Of a DNA stretch of 64,000 nucleotides, positions 1-7,984 are shown piece by piece. The DNA comes from Palsa-883 sp963826975 (GTDB taxonomy: Bacteria; Pseudomonadota; Alphaproteobacteria; Acetobacterales; Acetobacteraceae): positions 62,001-126,000 of the forward strand of contig CAWGZJ010000007.1 of assembly GCA_963826975.1 (NCBI GenBank), written 5' to 3'. A model generated the notes under the pieces. The model made no database searches and was not told the DNA's origin. It saw only the letters and a program-made list of their open reading frames with translations. Position numbers and translations under genes: made by a program. Position 1 is the first letter of the stretch. Each line of letters starts with the position of its first letter.

Positions 1-188
1 TCCGGGCGGCGGACGGCAAGGGTGTCGCACATGTGCACACGCTCAACGGCTCCGGCGTCGCGGTCGGTCGGGCGCTGATCGCGGTGATGGAGAACCACCA
101 GCAGGGCGACGGATCGATCCGCGTGCCCGAGGTGCTGTGGCCGTATATGGGCGGCAATGCCGGCGCGGTGGAGGTGATCAGCGCGTGA
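1..188 (+). CDS. serS: Seryl-tRNA synthetase, C-terminal end (partial)
   Basis: Only the last 61 codons are inside the window; the gene enters from the left edge and stops with TGA at 186-188. The product charges tRNA(Ser) with serine in the cytoplasm. The visible tail carries the class II synthetase motif 3 region: an NGSG segment, AVGR, then MENHQQ and VPEVLWPYM, which is the standard end of bacterial SerS. The final codons overlap the GTG start of the next gene (GTGA), so the two are probably co-transcribed. Family identity is secure; the start and N-terminal tRNA-binding arm lie outside the window. Confidence 0.93.
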   Translation, partial: RAADGKGVAHVHTLNGSGVAVGRALIAVMENHQQGDGSIRVPEVLWPYMGGNAGAVEVISA

Positions 189-1213
189 CGCCCACATGCG
201 CGGAATCCCAACCGCAGCACCGCTTCGTGCTGCAAGCGCTTGATCCTGCCCTTGGCTGCCCGGTGCTGGAAGCGATGCTGCGCGTGGCGGACCTGGAGGA
301 GTTGCGGCCACTTCTGGGTAAGGACGCATTGGAGGACGCCGAGCTGCGTCATAGTTATGTTCTTGATCCGGACGAGCTGTGCACGATCACGGAACGGTTC
401 GGTGTCGCATTTGATGCGGCCGGGCGCGAGTGCTGGCTGTCACGCGCGCGCTCGATCGGAGACGTGCCCTATCTGGTCCACACGGGGTATGAGCTGGCTC
501 TGATGTTGGATGGTGTGAAGCCATTCGCGAAATTCGACGCCGGATATCCAATCGAGCCCGGCGAGTTTACTGTGGAAGCCCTGTTCGAGCCGCACGTTCG
601 GTCTGGTCTGCTGGTCAAGCGGGTGGTGGACGAGCCTTTCGATCCGCCGATCCGTACGCGCAGAGGTCGCGTGTTCGAGGGTCAGCGGTGGGTATTCTAC
701 GCTCGTCGCACCGAAGAATGGCGGATCGATGCTCACCTCCTGCTCCAGCGGCAGCACAATCACGGTCCGTGGAACGAGACGCTGGAGCGCCTGGAAGGCT
801 CTCTACTGGGCTACACGGACGAGCAGAACGACTGGTGGATTATGCACCGGCGGCGTGCCCACGCATCGGCCAGTTTCCCGGATAGGACGGCCTACACAGC
901 CGTGACCGCCGCCGAACTGGCCTGGATACGTGCGGCCGGTGGGCGCGCCTTGCCGCCGGATGGGCCGGAGGCCTCGCTAGAGTTGGTGATGCACGGGTGT
1001 CTACCAGAACCGGCCGCGCTCGATGACTGGCTTGCCGCCTCCAACGCCACGGCGATCGTGCGCTTCGCTCTGTCTCGGGATTTCCTGGATAGCCGGGAAT
1101 ATGGACACCGAGACGGCGCGCGCTGCTATTTGATCGCGCGGTCCGAGGTGCCAAGTCTCAACCGTGCCCTGACCTCGGGAATTGCAATTATTGCTGAACA
1201 ATCGACGATCTGA
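185..1213 (+). CDS. Hypothetical protein downstream of serS
   Basis: A 342-residue protein I do not recognise. I chose GTG at 185 because it overlaps the serS stop as GTGA; an in-frame ATG at 137 lies inside serS and would add residues that look like out-of-frame serS. The protein is acidic and mixed alpha/beta with no signal peptide or membrane helix, so it is probably cytoplasmic. It has a HTGYELALMLDG segment near residue 100 and a Trp-rich stretch around residue 220. No catalytic motif was identified. The tight overlap with serS suggests transcription from the serS promoter, but says nothing about function. Confidence 0.75.
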   Translation: MTPTCAESQPQHRFVLQALDPALGCPVLEAMLRVADLEELRPLLGKDALEDAELRHSYVLDPDELCTITERFGVAFDAAGRECWLSRARSIGDVPYLVHTGYELALMLDGVKPFAKFDAGYPIEPGEFTVEALFEPHVRSGLLVKRVVDEPFDPPIRTRRGRVFEGQRWVFYARRTEEWRIDAHLLLQRQHNHGPWNETLERLEGSLLGYTDEQNDWWIMHRRRAHASASFPDRTAYTAVTAAELAWIRAAGGRALPPDGPEASLELVMHGCLPEPAALDDWLAASNATAIVRFALSRDFLDSREYGHRDGARCYLIARSEVPSLNRALTSGIAIIAEQSTI

Positions 1214-1396
1214 GGTATAGACGCGCCAAATCTTCGGGCGCCTGGTGTGACTTATCGCGCAGGTGACGATGCGAACTCGGATCGGCGCCCGAGGCGGTCT
1301 CGACCCATGGCCCTCAGCCCAGACGCTCGGCCATCGATCGGGATGTATTCGCGGCTGGGTGTGCGGTTTCAAATCGTGTGGTCATGCCCGCAATCG

Positions 1397-1828
1397 TCAC
1401 TCACGCGAAGCCAGGCGAAGGTTGCCGGCGCGGTTCCAGGCGATGAAGGCTTCCAGCACCCGACTGAAGAATCGCGGCGGTATGAATCCGAAATCATAGC
1501 GCTCGGTGTTCGGGATCTTGCGCAGATCGTAACCCGGCCAGAGAAACTCATTGCCTTCGGCGATGACGATCCACGACCGGTCATCGTCAAGCCCAAGATG
1601 CCGCTTGATCGCAGCAGGGATCTCAACCCCGCTAGCGGGGTTGACGGGTGCGCCATGTGTGATGGGAAGCACTGTGACGACGGTCGCTCCGTCGGCTTCG
1701 CGTTCGACCGCTAGCACGATGACGCTCGGGCGATCCTTGCGTCCTTCTTCCCGTCCCGATTGGTGTTCGCGGTGCCAGAGATAGGCGTAGCAGATGACGA
1801 GGCCCGGCTCGGGCGTCGGGATTGCCAT
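1397..1828 (-). CDS. PemK/MazF-like toxin of a type II toxin-antitoxin pair
   Basis: A 143-residue protein resembling PemK-type growth inhibitors, which are mostly mRNA-cutting toxins. It opens with a short beta strand (VICYAYLW), has a basic loop followed by DRPSVIVLAV, and contains a VTVLPITH strand, a pattern common in the PemK/CcdB barrel family. It starts at ATG 1828, 9 nt downstream of the antitoxin stop, with GGAGAGG close before it. The order antitoxin then toxin on the minus strand fits a standard autoregulated pair. The catalytic residues cannot be assigned with confidence from the sequence alone. An N-terminal copy of this toxin survives as a relic near position 3014. Confidence 0.78.
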   Translation of the reverse strand: MAIPTPEPGLVICYAYLWHREHQSGREEGRKDRPSVIVLAVEREADGATVVTVLPITHGAPVNPASGVEIPAAIKRHLGLDDDRSWIVIAEGNEFLWPGYDLRKIPNTERYDFGFIPPRFFSRVLEAFIAWNRAGNLRLASRE

Positions 1829-1837
1829 GCCTCTCCG

Positions 1838-2107
1838 CTACTCGTTGTCGAGCAGGGCATCGAGATGCGCGTGCCTCGCGTCCATGCGGGACGCGCCGAT
1901 CGCCTTCACCTTCGCCTCGGGCAGATCGGCTGTGGCAAAGCTTTGGCGGCTCTCCTGGAAGCGCTTGAACGCCTCATATTCGTCCGGTGCGACAAAGTAC
2001 CCGGTGATCTGACCGTGGCTCGAAACAGCTACAGGCGCGCGCTGCGCCTGCATCCGGTAACGACCGAAATTGCGGGTGAACTCGGACGCCGGAACGGTGG
2101 CTGCCAT
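1838..2107 (-). CDS. Phd/YefM-family antitoxin
   Basis: An 89-residue protein beginning MAATVPASEFTRNFGRY, the typical N-terminal DNA-binding fold of Phd/YefM antitoxins, followed by a VAVSSHGQ turn and the YFVAPDEYEAF strand and helix. The C-terminal half is a charged helix ending DARHAHLDALL, expected to bind and neutralise the toxin. I set the start at ATG 2107 because an AAGGAAG ribosome site lies 10 nt upstream (2118-2124); the alternative GTG at 2131 has none. It is the first gene of the pair and probably represses the promoter through the palindrome at 2147-2163. Confidence 0.85.
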   Translation of the reverse strand: MAATVPASEFTRNFGRYRMQAQRAPVAVSSHGQITGYFVAPDEYEAFKRFQESRQSFATADLPEAKVKAIGASRMDARHAHLDALLDNE

Positions 2108-2134
2108 GTGGTGGGATCTTCCTTTCGACACGTC

Positions 2135-2163
2135 AGTATAAATAATTTGCGTAAATTACGCAA
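2135..2163 (-). promoter_or_regulatory. Promoter and palindromic operator of the toxin-antitoxin pair
   Basis: Reading the minus strand, TTGCGT (2158-2163) and TATACT (2135-2140) are spaced by 17 bp, a good sigma-70 promoter. The -35 lies inside a perfect 17-bp palindrome, TTGCGTAAATTACGCAA (2147-2163), with 8-bp arms around one central base. An antitoxin dimer bound there would block RNA polymerase, as is established for Phd/YefM pairs. The transcript would begin about 20 bases before the antitoxin start at 2107. Both elements are seen directly; binding by this antitoxin is inferred. Confidence 0.72.
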
Positions 2164-2166
2164 GAT

Positions 2167-2194
2167 GCGTGGATCGCGTTGCGTGGATCGCGTT
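2167..2194. repeat. Exact 14-bp tandem duplication
   Basis: The unit GCGTGGATCGCGTT occurs twice head to tail, directly beyond the toxin-antitoxin operator and upstream of the MORN gene's stop. It is one of many short tandem repeats in this window (see findings). Confidence 0.8.
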
Positions 2195-2269
2195 TGCCGT
2201 CCAAAGGCCAGGGCGGTCGGCCTCCGGGCAGAGCGTGGGGCAGCATGGGCGGCTTCGACCTGGGAGAAA

Positions 2270-2923
2270 TCAGCGGCAGGACGCCGCCTTCACATCAACC
2301 GCAATCCATTGATCGCCAGCATCGAAGCAGCCATCGGACCAGAAACCCTTGTAGGTGCCGCCCCGGGTCACCAGCGTGCCCGAACCATTGGCCTTGCCGT
2401 CGCGCCACTCGCCTTCGTACCGCTCGCCGGTGGTCCAGGTCTTGACGCCCTGACCATCGAACCTGTCGTTAAGAAACTCGCCCGCGTAACGATTGCCGCT
2501 GGCAAAGCTGTAGACGCCGTGGCCGGTCATCTTGTCGTCGCGATAATCCCCCGCGTACCGATCGCCGTCAGCCCAGGTATAGACGCCCTGGCCGTTCCTT
2601 TTGTCGTCGCGCCAAACCGCCGCGCAACGATCGCCATCGGGCCAGGTCATGACGCCTTTGCCGTTCAGCTTGCCAGCGCGATACTCGCCCTCGTATTTGA
2701 CGATCGGGTGGCCGTCCGCGGACCACTGGGAAATACCCTGGCCGTTTGCAACGCCATCTCGGCACAGGCCGGACCACGTCATCGACCAGTTCGGTCGGGC
2801 GGCCGGCTTCCAGATGCGGCACCCGGTGGTCAGGTCAGCGATCCACCCCGACTGCGGGGCTTGCGCAAATCCAGGAGCCGACGCGAGGCACAGGCCGGTT
2901 ACCAGCAGCGTCAACACACCCAT
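2270..2923 (-). CDS. Secreted MORN-repeat protein
   Basis: A 217-residue protein with a signal peptide (hydrophobic residues 3-15, likely cleavage after FAQA around residue 22) and then five to six MORN repeats of about 23 residues. Each has the pattern Y-G-(D/E)-(Y/F/W)-x-D-x-x-x-x-G-x-G, for example YAGDYRDDKMTGHGVYSF. MORN repeats form beta-hairpin stacks that bind lipids or proteins; here the likely place is the periplasm or cell surface. Cysteines near both ends may form disulfides. The start ATG at 2923 follows a G-rich stretch. It lies between the intact toxin-antitoxin pair and a relic of the same pair, suggesting local rearrangement. The partner is unknown. Confidence 0.85.
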   Translation of the reverse strand: MGVLTLLVTGLCLASAPGFAQAPQSGWIADLTTGCRIWKPAARPNWSMTWSGLCRDGVANGQGISQWSADGHPIVKYEGEYRAGKLNGKGVMTWPDGDRCAAVWRDDKRNGQGVYTWADGDRYAGDYRDDKMTGHGVYSFASGNRYAGEFLNDRFDGQGVKTWTTGERYEGEWRDGKANGSGTLVTRGGTYKGFWSDGCFDAGDQWIAVDVKAASCR

Positions 2924-2934
2924 CGTGTCCCCCC

Positions 2935-3078
2935 GTTGGGCTTTGCGTGTTTCTATTATGAATCAGATAGGCATGACAGATCATCTTGTCCGCCTCGCCG
3001 GTGGGGATTGCCATGCCTCTCCGCTATGTCTGGTCCAGCAGGGTGCCGAGGTGTGTTTGCCTCGCACTCAACTGTTGT
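2935..3078 (-). pseudogene. Relic of a second Phd/PemK junction
   Basis: Reading the minus strand, 3078-3024 encodes the end of an antitoxin (ARQTHLGTLLDQT then TAG), matching ARHAHLDALLDNE of the intact antitoxin. After the same 9-nt spacer with GGAGAGG comes ATG at 3014 and MAIPTGEADKMICHAYL, matching MAIPTPEPGLVICYAYLW of the intact toxin. Similarity fades near 2940, where the MORN gene's leader begins. Only the junction of a paralogous pair survives, so no working toxin or antitoxin can be made. Confidence 0.8.
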
Positions 3079-3170
3079 CACGATATCGTGACATTCAGTC
3101 TGGATCACCGCCGGCGGGCTGGACGCTGCTATCTTCCGATGCCGATGCAAACGATCCAGGAGGGACGACA

Positions 3171-3662
3171 ATGCCGGGCGAGACGCTGGTCAACGTGAAG
3201 GCCGACACCATCGAGGACTTCCTGAAGAACGCGCAGGCTGCGGTCAAGGAGGGCAAGGGCGAGATCGGCGTGACGAGCTATGACATCACGTTCAAAGGCA
3301 CGTACGACGCCAAGAAGCTCAAGAAGATCAGCTTCGACGTGAAGATCGACATCAAGCGTGCGCACTGGGCCGGCGGCAAGGCCGATCCGCGGCACAAGAA
3401 GGCGATCGAGACCGCCGAGGACCTGAACGCCGCCCACGAGGACAAGCATCGCAAGCTCGCGCAGGACATCTGCAAGAAGATGTTCAAGGATGCGGAGAGC
3501 GATCTGGTCGGCAAGTCCAGCAAGGACATCGACGATACGGTTCGCGATATCAAGAAGGCGGTGGACAAGGCCTACGACGATCTCGACAAGAAGGAAGGCG
3601 CCGTCGATTTCGACGATGACGAGTTGAAGGACACGATCACCGTCAAGCTGACCGGTGCGTGA
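3171..3662 (+). CDS. Small HExxH protein, DUF922-like
   Basis: A 163-residue, very Lys- and Asp-rich protein. ATG 3171 has a strong AGGAGGG site at 3158-3164; the open frame runs further upstream but without a comparable signal. Residues 30-60 are strands (ITSYDITFKGTY style), followed by AAHEDKHRKLA around residues 88-98, which contains an HExxH zinc-metalloprotease signature in a helix, as in DUF922 predicted Zn-dependent proteases. The rest is amphipathic helix. Unlike most DUF922 members it has no signal peptide. Composition is more Lys-rich than its neighbours, suggesting acquisition. Protease activity is inferred from the motif only. Confidence 0.7.
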   Translation: MPGETLVNVKADTIEDFLKNAQAAVKEGKGEIGVTSYDITFKGTYDAKKLKKISFDVKIDIKRAHWAGGKADPRHKKAIETAEDLNAAHEDKHRKLAQDICKKMFKDAESDLVGKSSKDIDDTVRDIKKAVDKAYDDLDKKEGAVDFDDDELKDTITVKLTGA

Positions 3663-3678
3663 TAGGTCGCACTGTCAC

Positions 3679-3710
3679 CCGGCCATGGCGGCGCCCGGCC
3701 ATGGCAGCGC
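3679..3710. repeat. 16-bp tandem duplication between convergent genes
   Basis: CCGGCCATGGCGGCGC is followed immediately by the same unit with one change (G to A). It lies between the converging stops of the HExxH gene and cysK. Confidence 0.75.
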
Positions 3711-3742
3711 CCGGACAACGGCTCCCCGACGACGCCTTCCGC

Positions 3743-4717
3743 TCACAACCCCTCGAACAACGCCGTCGTGATGTAGCGTTCCGCGAACGACGGGATGATC
3801 GTCACGATCAGCTTCCCGGCCATCTCCGGCCGCTTCGCCACCTTCAAGGTCGCGGCCAGCGCGGCGCCCGAGGAGATGCCGCCCGGGATGCCCTCGACCC
3901 GCGCCAGCCGGCGCGCCTGGGTAAAGCTTTCCTCGTTCGTCACCTGGACGATCTCGTCAATCGCCTTGGTATCCAGCACCTCCGGCACGAACCCGGCGCC
4001 GATGCCCTGGATCGGGTGCGGGCCGGGTGCGCCGCCCGATAGCACCGGGCTGGCGGCGGGCTCGATCGCGATCATCCGCAGTCCGGGTTTCCGAGGTTTC
4101 AGCGCCTGCGCGCAGCCGGTCAGCGTGCCGCCGGTGCCGATGCCGGAGATGATGGCATCCACCTTGCCGTCGGTGTCGAACCAGATCTCCTCGGCAGTTG
4201 TCTTCACGTGGATCGCCGGGTTGGCCGGGTTGCCGAACTGATCGGGAATCACCGAGCCAGGCGTCGCCGCCTGCAACTCCTTCGCACGCGCGATGGCGCC
4301 GTTCATGCCCTTCTCGCGCGGCGTCAGTTCGAGCTGCGCGCCGAGGTACGCCAGCATCTTGCGCCGCTCGATCGACATCAATTCCGGCATGGTCAGGATC
4401 AGCTTGTAGCCGCGCGCGGCGCACATGAAGGCCAGAGCGATCCCGGTGTTGCCCGAGGTCGGCTCAATCACTGTGCCGCCGGGCTGCAGCCGGCCGTCCG
4501 CCTCCAGCGCCAGGATCATGTTGACGCCAATGCGGTCCTTCACGCTGGCGATCGGGTTGAAGAACTCCAGCTTGAGGCAGATGTCGGCGGTGATGCCTTC
4601 CTCGGCGGCGATCTTCGGGATGCGGACCAGCGGCGTGTTGCCGATGGTCTCGGCGATGCTGTCGTAGATGCGCCCACGCAGCGGGCGATCGAATACGAGC
4701 GGCTTGAGCGTGGCCAT
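3743..4717 (-). CDS. cysK: Cysteine synthase (O-acetylserine sulfhydrylase) A
   Basis: A 324-residue PLP enzyme that makes cysteine from O-acetylserine and sulfide in the cytoplasm. The PLP lysine is K60 in NPIASVKDRIG, the substrate loop is PTSGNTG (about 86-92), and the phosphate-binding GTGGT loop follows near residue 195. Length matches CysK. The start is ATG 4717 with GGAGGAA about 8 nt upstream. The open frame continues to 5260, but that upstream part belongs to a separate frameshifted gene, so a 505-residue fusion is not real. The upstream genes are a decayed integrase mini-operon on the same strand, separated by about 130 bp. Confidence 0.95.
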   Translation of the reverse strand: MATLKPLVFDRPLRGRIYDSIAETIGNTPLVRIPKIAAEEGITADICLKLEFFNPIASVKDRIGVNMILALEADGRLQPGGTVIEPTSGNTGIALAFMCAARGYKLILTMPELMSIERRKMLAYLGAQLELTPREKGMNGAIARAKELQAATPGSVIPDQFGNPANPAIHVKTTAEEIWFDTDGKVDAIISGIGTGGTLTGCAQALKPRKPGLRMIAIEPAASPVLSGGAPGPHPIQGIGAGFVPEVLDTKAIDEIVQVTNEESFTQARRLARVEGIPGGISSGAALAATLKVAKRPEMAGKLIVTIIPSFAERYITTALFEGL

Positions 4718-4850
4718 GGGTGGGTTCCTCCGCAACCTCGGATGCACCGCAACACCACGCCGGACGGCTGCGGTCAACCGTGAGCACAATTTCATCCCGC
4801 CGGGCGACGGGCGAGCTATTTGTTGCACCAGGCGTTGCCGCGCGAAACGG

Positions 4851-5260
4851 TTATGCTTGGCCCGTCGAGCTTCCGGCTGCCTTAGCCCGCATTTCTCTCC
4901 GGGTGCGGACCGCGCGTTGAGGCAGCCCGCTGGCCTCGCGCACCATGGCGTCCGCCAACCGGTAGGCCCGCCGCACGTCGGCCTTGTCCGGGCTGACCCC
5001 GTGGAGGACGACAGCGCCGCGACGCCGTGCAGCAGCTCAGCCAGCCGTTCGGGCGGCAGCAGCTCGGGATTGGCAGCGGGCCGGGCAACTGGCGGCACCT
5101 CGCGCGGGCCTGCCTCCATGTCGGCCTGCGTGGCGATGGCGCGCGACAGCCAGGCACCCATCGTCTTGCCTTGGCGGATCGCCGCGGCCTTGGCGGCTTC
5201 CCAGGCTGCCGCGGAGACGCGCTTGACGTTGATCGTGGTGGTGGCTTCCGGGTCTGTCAT
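4851..5260 (-). pseudogene. Frameshifted small accessory protein
   Basis: The gene begins at ATG 5260, overlapping the previous stop as ATGA, with MTDPEATTTINVKRVSAAAW and a KTMGAWLSRAI helix, a short basic helix pattern like ribbon-helix-helix accessory proteins near integrases. Good coding stops at about 5015-5005, where the sensible sequence jumps frame: SPDKADVRRAYRLADAMV and so on, ending TAA at 4851. A single-base change therefore splits a protein of about 135 residues. Without it the reading frame runs on meaninglessly into cysK. It may be a true mutation or a consensus error. The function is unknown. Confidence 0.6.
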
Positions 5261-5727
5261 GGCCGGTGGCAGTCGTCGCCAGATGGGAACTCGACATGGA
5301 GTTCCGAGCCAGGGTCATTGTACCTCGAGGGAAGCCTCTCGAGCGAAGCTTTGAACGCCGCCACCCTTGCGGCCTCTCTCTCGACCGCCGCGGCCTTCGC
5401 CCGCGCGAATGAGCCCGACGTGCAGGGGTTGGCCTGGTACGCGGCAACCCTCGCGGCTTGGGCCGCCAGCGCCTGCGCCTCGCGAGACGCCTGCCCGTCC
5501 GGCGCGAGCCGCGCGGGGGTGCACTCGATCGGCTCGGAACTCTGGCTGCTGTATGGCCCGCGTGGCGCGCCGCAAACTTGCACGTTGCTGGTGATGACGT
5601 TGACCACCACAAAGCCGTAGGGCGAGGGAAACACCCGGTAGGACCCGACTGCGGCACCGACCAGCACGGCCAGCGCCAGCATCGCGATCGCGCATGGCAG
5701 CAGCAAACGTTGCTGATACGCGCTCAC
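5257..5727 (-). CDS. Hypothetical membrane-anchored protein
   Basis: A 156-residue protein starting at GTG 5727, which overlaps the upstream integrase stop as GTGA, and ending in an ATGA overlap with the next gene. One N-terminal hydrophobic helix (about residues 8-27, LLLPCAIAMLALAVLVGAAV) should anchor it, with the rest in the periplasm. The outside part has three to four cysteines and an Ala-rich helical stretch (residues 80-120, probable coiled coil). No family is recognised. The overlaps tie it to the decayed integrase unit. Confidence 0.6.
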   Translation of the reverse strand: MSAYQQRLLLPCAIAMLALAVLVGAAVGSYRVFPSPYGFVVVNVITSNVQVCGAPRGPYSSQSSEPIECTPARLAPDGQASREAQALAAQAARVAAYQANPCTSGSFARAKAAAVEREAARVAAFKASLERLPSRYNDPGSELHVEFPSGDDCHRP

Positions 5728-6257
5728 GCCCGCATCTCCTGCCCGGTAACCACTGACCGCTGCCCCCTGCCCTCCGCTTCCACTCGTTTCCCGAACGCCG
5801 CCCGCGCCATCGCCGGCGTGCGCACCAGAGACACCTTTATCAACGCCGTTACGGCCGCGAGACTGTGCCCGGACACCGCGGCGATCAGCGCCAGCTCGCA
5901 GCCGGCTTCGCCCAGCGCGGTCACCGCCGTGTGCCGCAACGTCTGGAACTTCAGGTCCGTGGTGAGCACAAGGAACGCATCGGCATCGGTCATGTCACGC
6001 CCGGGCAGCAGGTAATCCACCGCGAACGCCGGGGTCGTGGCGGCCAGCTCGGCACGGATGGCGGCGAGCACGTGGCGGAACGTGCTGGCGCGCCACGGCT
6101 GGCCGGTGCGGTCATGCACCAGCAGGGTCAGAGCCTTGACGCCATGCCCGCCACGGCGCGCGCGTTCACCCGCCAGCCGTTCCCACCAGGTGCGGCACGT
6201 CCCCGATCGGCAGGATGACACCGGCGTCATGCGGCCAGAGACAGTGTCGGCGACCAC
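5724..6257 (-). pseudogene. Truncated tyrosine-recombinase (integrase) remnant
   Basis: Only the C-terminal catalytic half of a phage-type integrase remains. LRHTAVTALGEAGCE holds the Arg-x-x-His box and VSGHSLAAVTALI the second His box. Where the catalytic Tyr normally sits, before an RTPxMARAAFGKR tail, the sequence reads IKVSLVRT, so the nucleophile is missing. The N-terminal DNA-binding part is absent; the frame simply runs back into the 3' end of the GGDEF-EAL gene, so the start at 6257 is nominal. It cannot catalyse recombination and marks an old mobile-element scar. Confidence 0.72.
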
Positions 6258-7843
6258 GCCCAGTGAATTTCCGGGTCATCTATCGCGCCCCGCGGCATAC
6301 TGCGTCGGATATCCCGCCCCGACATCGGCTTGGCGAAGAAGAAGCCCTGCCCGAACGTGCACCCGAACTCCTCCAGCTTGGCCAGCACTTCGGCATCCTC
6401 GATGCCCTCGGCGGTGGTCTGCAGATGCAGGTGGTGGCCCAGGCCGATCATCGCCTGCACATAGCTTGCGGCGCGCGGATCGTGCCCGATGCTCTGCACG
6501 AACGACCGGTCGATCTTGACCTTGTCGAACTGGATTTGGCGCAGATGGTAAAGGCTGGAATAGCCGGTGCCGAAATCATCCAGTGCGACAGTGATGCCCA
6601 TTGCCCGCAACCCGTCGATGATCCGCGCGGCCTGCCGCGTGTCCTTGATCAGCGAGGATTCCGTCAGCTCGATTTCCAGCCGGGACATCGCGATTTCCGC
6701 CTCACGCATCATCGCGGTGATGGCGACAAACAGCGCCGCCTCGGGAAGCTGGGTCGGCGAAATGTTAAGGGCCAGCCGATAGTGTTTCGGCCAGTCGCGC
6801 GCGTCGGCGCAGACCTGCCGGAACAGCGCAAGGGTCAGCGGCGTGATCAGCTTCATGTTCTCGGCCAGCGAGATGAATTTGTCCGGCGTGAGCAAACCGC
6901 GCGTCGGATGCTCCCAGCGCGCCAACACCTCGAACGCGTCGACGTTGCGCGTGGCAAGATCGATCAGTGGCTGGTAGAATGGCACGATCCGGCCGCCGGC
7001 GATCGCCTCGCGCAGTTCCACCTTCAGCTCGGCCTGCTCGCGCAGGATCCGGTCCATGTTGGGCTCGAAGAAGCGGAAGGTGCCACGCCCGGCTTCCTTG
7101 GCGCGAAACTTCGCGACGTCCGCGGCGTGCAGCAGCGCGCCGGCGGTATTGCCGTTATTCGGGCACGTGCCGATACCCATGCTGATGCCGATGCAGATGC
7201 GCCGATGCTGCGGGAAGAACGGCTCGGACATCTGACTGACGATGCGATCGGCAAAGCCCGACACCTCATCCTTGCCGGTCACGAACGGCATCACGATCAC
7301 AAACTCGTCGCCACCCAGCCGCGCCACGGTCCCGAGTTTGGCGACCGTGGCGCCCAGCCGTTCGGCCACCGCGCACAGCAAGTCGTCCCCTACCGCATGG
7401 CCATGCACGTCGTTCACTGTCTTGAACTCGTCGAGGTCGATCAGCATGACCGCAAGCGAACCGCCTTGCGGCAATTCCGCAACCATCCGCGTGATGATTT
7501 CCTGGAGTACCCGCCGATTCGGCAGTCCGGTCAACGAATCGTGCCGCGCCAGCCGCTCGGCCGCATGCTCGGCGCGGCGGCGGCGGGCGATCTCCTGGCG
7601 TAGCTCGTGGGAGCGGCGAATCACCAGGACCATCCAGGCGAATCCCATGGCGATGAATGCGGTGGCGATCTCATCGATATACCAGCCGGTATATTTCACA
7701 TCGAGGCGGACCAATGCGGCCAGTAGATTCCAATCATCGTTGATCGCCAGCCAGACGAACAGCACCGCAACGGCACCGAACAGGGCCGTGGGAGCCGTGA
7801 GAAACCGCAGAACGGTGCTACGGCGGTATGCTTCAACTTGCAT
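6227..7843 (-). CDS. Membrane GGDEF-EAL cyclic-di-GMP protein
   Basis: A 538-residue protein with two N-terminal membrane helices (about 11-34 and 55-75), a basic linker, a GGDEF domain (about 95-260) and an EAL domain (about 275-525). GGDEF is intact at 177-181, but the inhibitory RxxD site upstream is not present (AKLG). The EAL domain keeps EVLARW (305-310), LNISPTQL, ELTES, DDFGTGYSSL and KIDRSFV, the metal and substrate residues of active phosphodiesterases. It may make and break c-di-GMP, or use GGDEF as a GTP-sensing switch for the EAL. The periplasmic loop is only about 20 residues, so sensing is probably within the membrane. Confidence 0.92.
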   Translation of the reverse strand: MQVEAYRRSTVLRFLTAPTALFGAVAVLFVWLAINDDWNLLAALVRLDVKYTGWYIDEIATAFIAMGFAWMVLVIRRSHELRQEIARRRRAEHAAERLARHDSLTGLPNRRVLQEIITRMVAELPQGGSLAVMLIDLDEFKTVNDVHGHAVGDDLLCAVAERLGATVAKLGTVARLGGDEFVIVMPFVTGKDEVSGFADRIVSQMSEPFFPQHRRICIGISMGIGTCPNNGNTAGALLHAADVAKFRAKEAGRGTFRFFEPNMDRILREQAELKVELREAIAGGRIVPFYQPLIDLATRNVDAFEVLARWEHPTRGLLTPDKFISLAENMKLITPLTLALFRQVCADARDWPKHYRLALNISPTQLPEAALFVAITAMMREAEIAMSRLEIELTESSLIKDTRQAARIIDGLRAMGITVALDDFGTGYSSLYHLRQIQFDKVKIDRSFVQSIGHDPRAASYVQAMIGLGHHLHLQTTAEGIEDAEVLAKLEEFGCTFGQGFFFAKPMSGRDIRRSMPRGAIDDPEIHWAWSPTLSLAA

Positions 7844-7956
7844 TGCAGCCTCGGATTATCAATGACACGGTACCGCCCAGGGCTTAATAATTGGCTACGA
7901 TTAAAGCATGCGGCCGTATGGAGCAGGCGTTGCCGCGAGGCCCCAGCGTCCGGATT

Positions 7957-7984
7957 GATGGCGTCCGGATGATGGCGTCCGGAT
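7957..7984. repeat. Exact 14-bp tandem duplication
   Basis: GATGGCGTCCGGAT occurs twice in direct succession in the 250-bp space between the GGDEF-EAL start and the GST stop. Nothing else recognisable is in that space. Confidence 0.8.

Noticed and set aside
3743..5260. A 505-residue fusion of a basic-helix domain with cysteine synthase
   Set aside because: The middle is nonsense sequence; cysK has its own ATG with a strong ribosome site at 4717, and the upstream gene continues sensibly in another frame.
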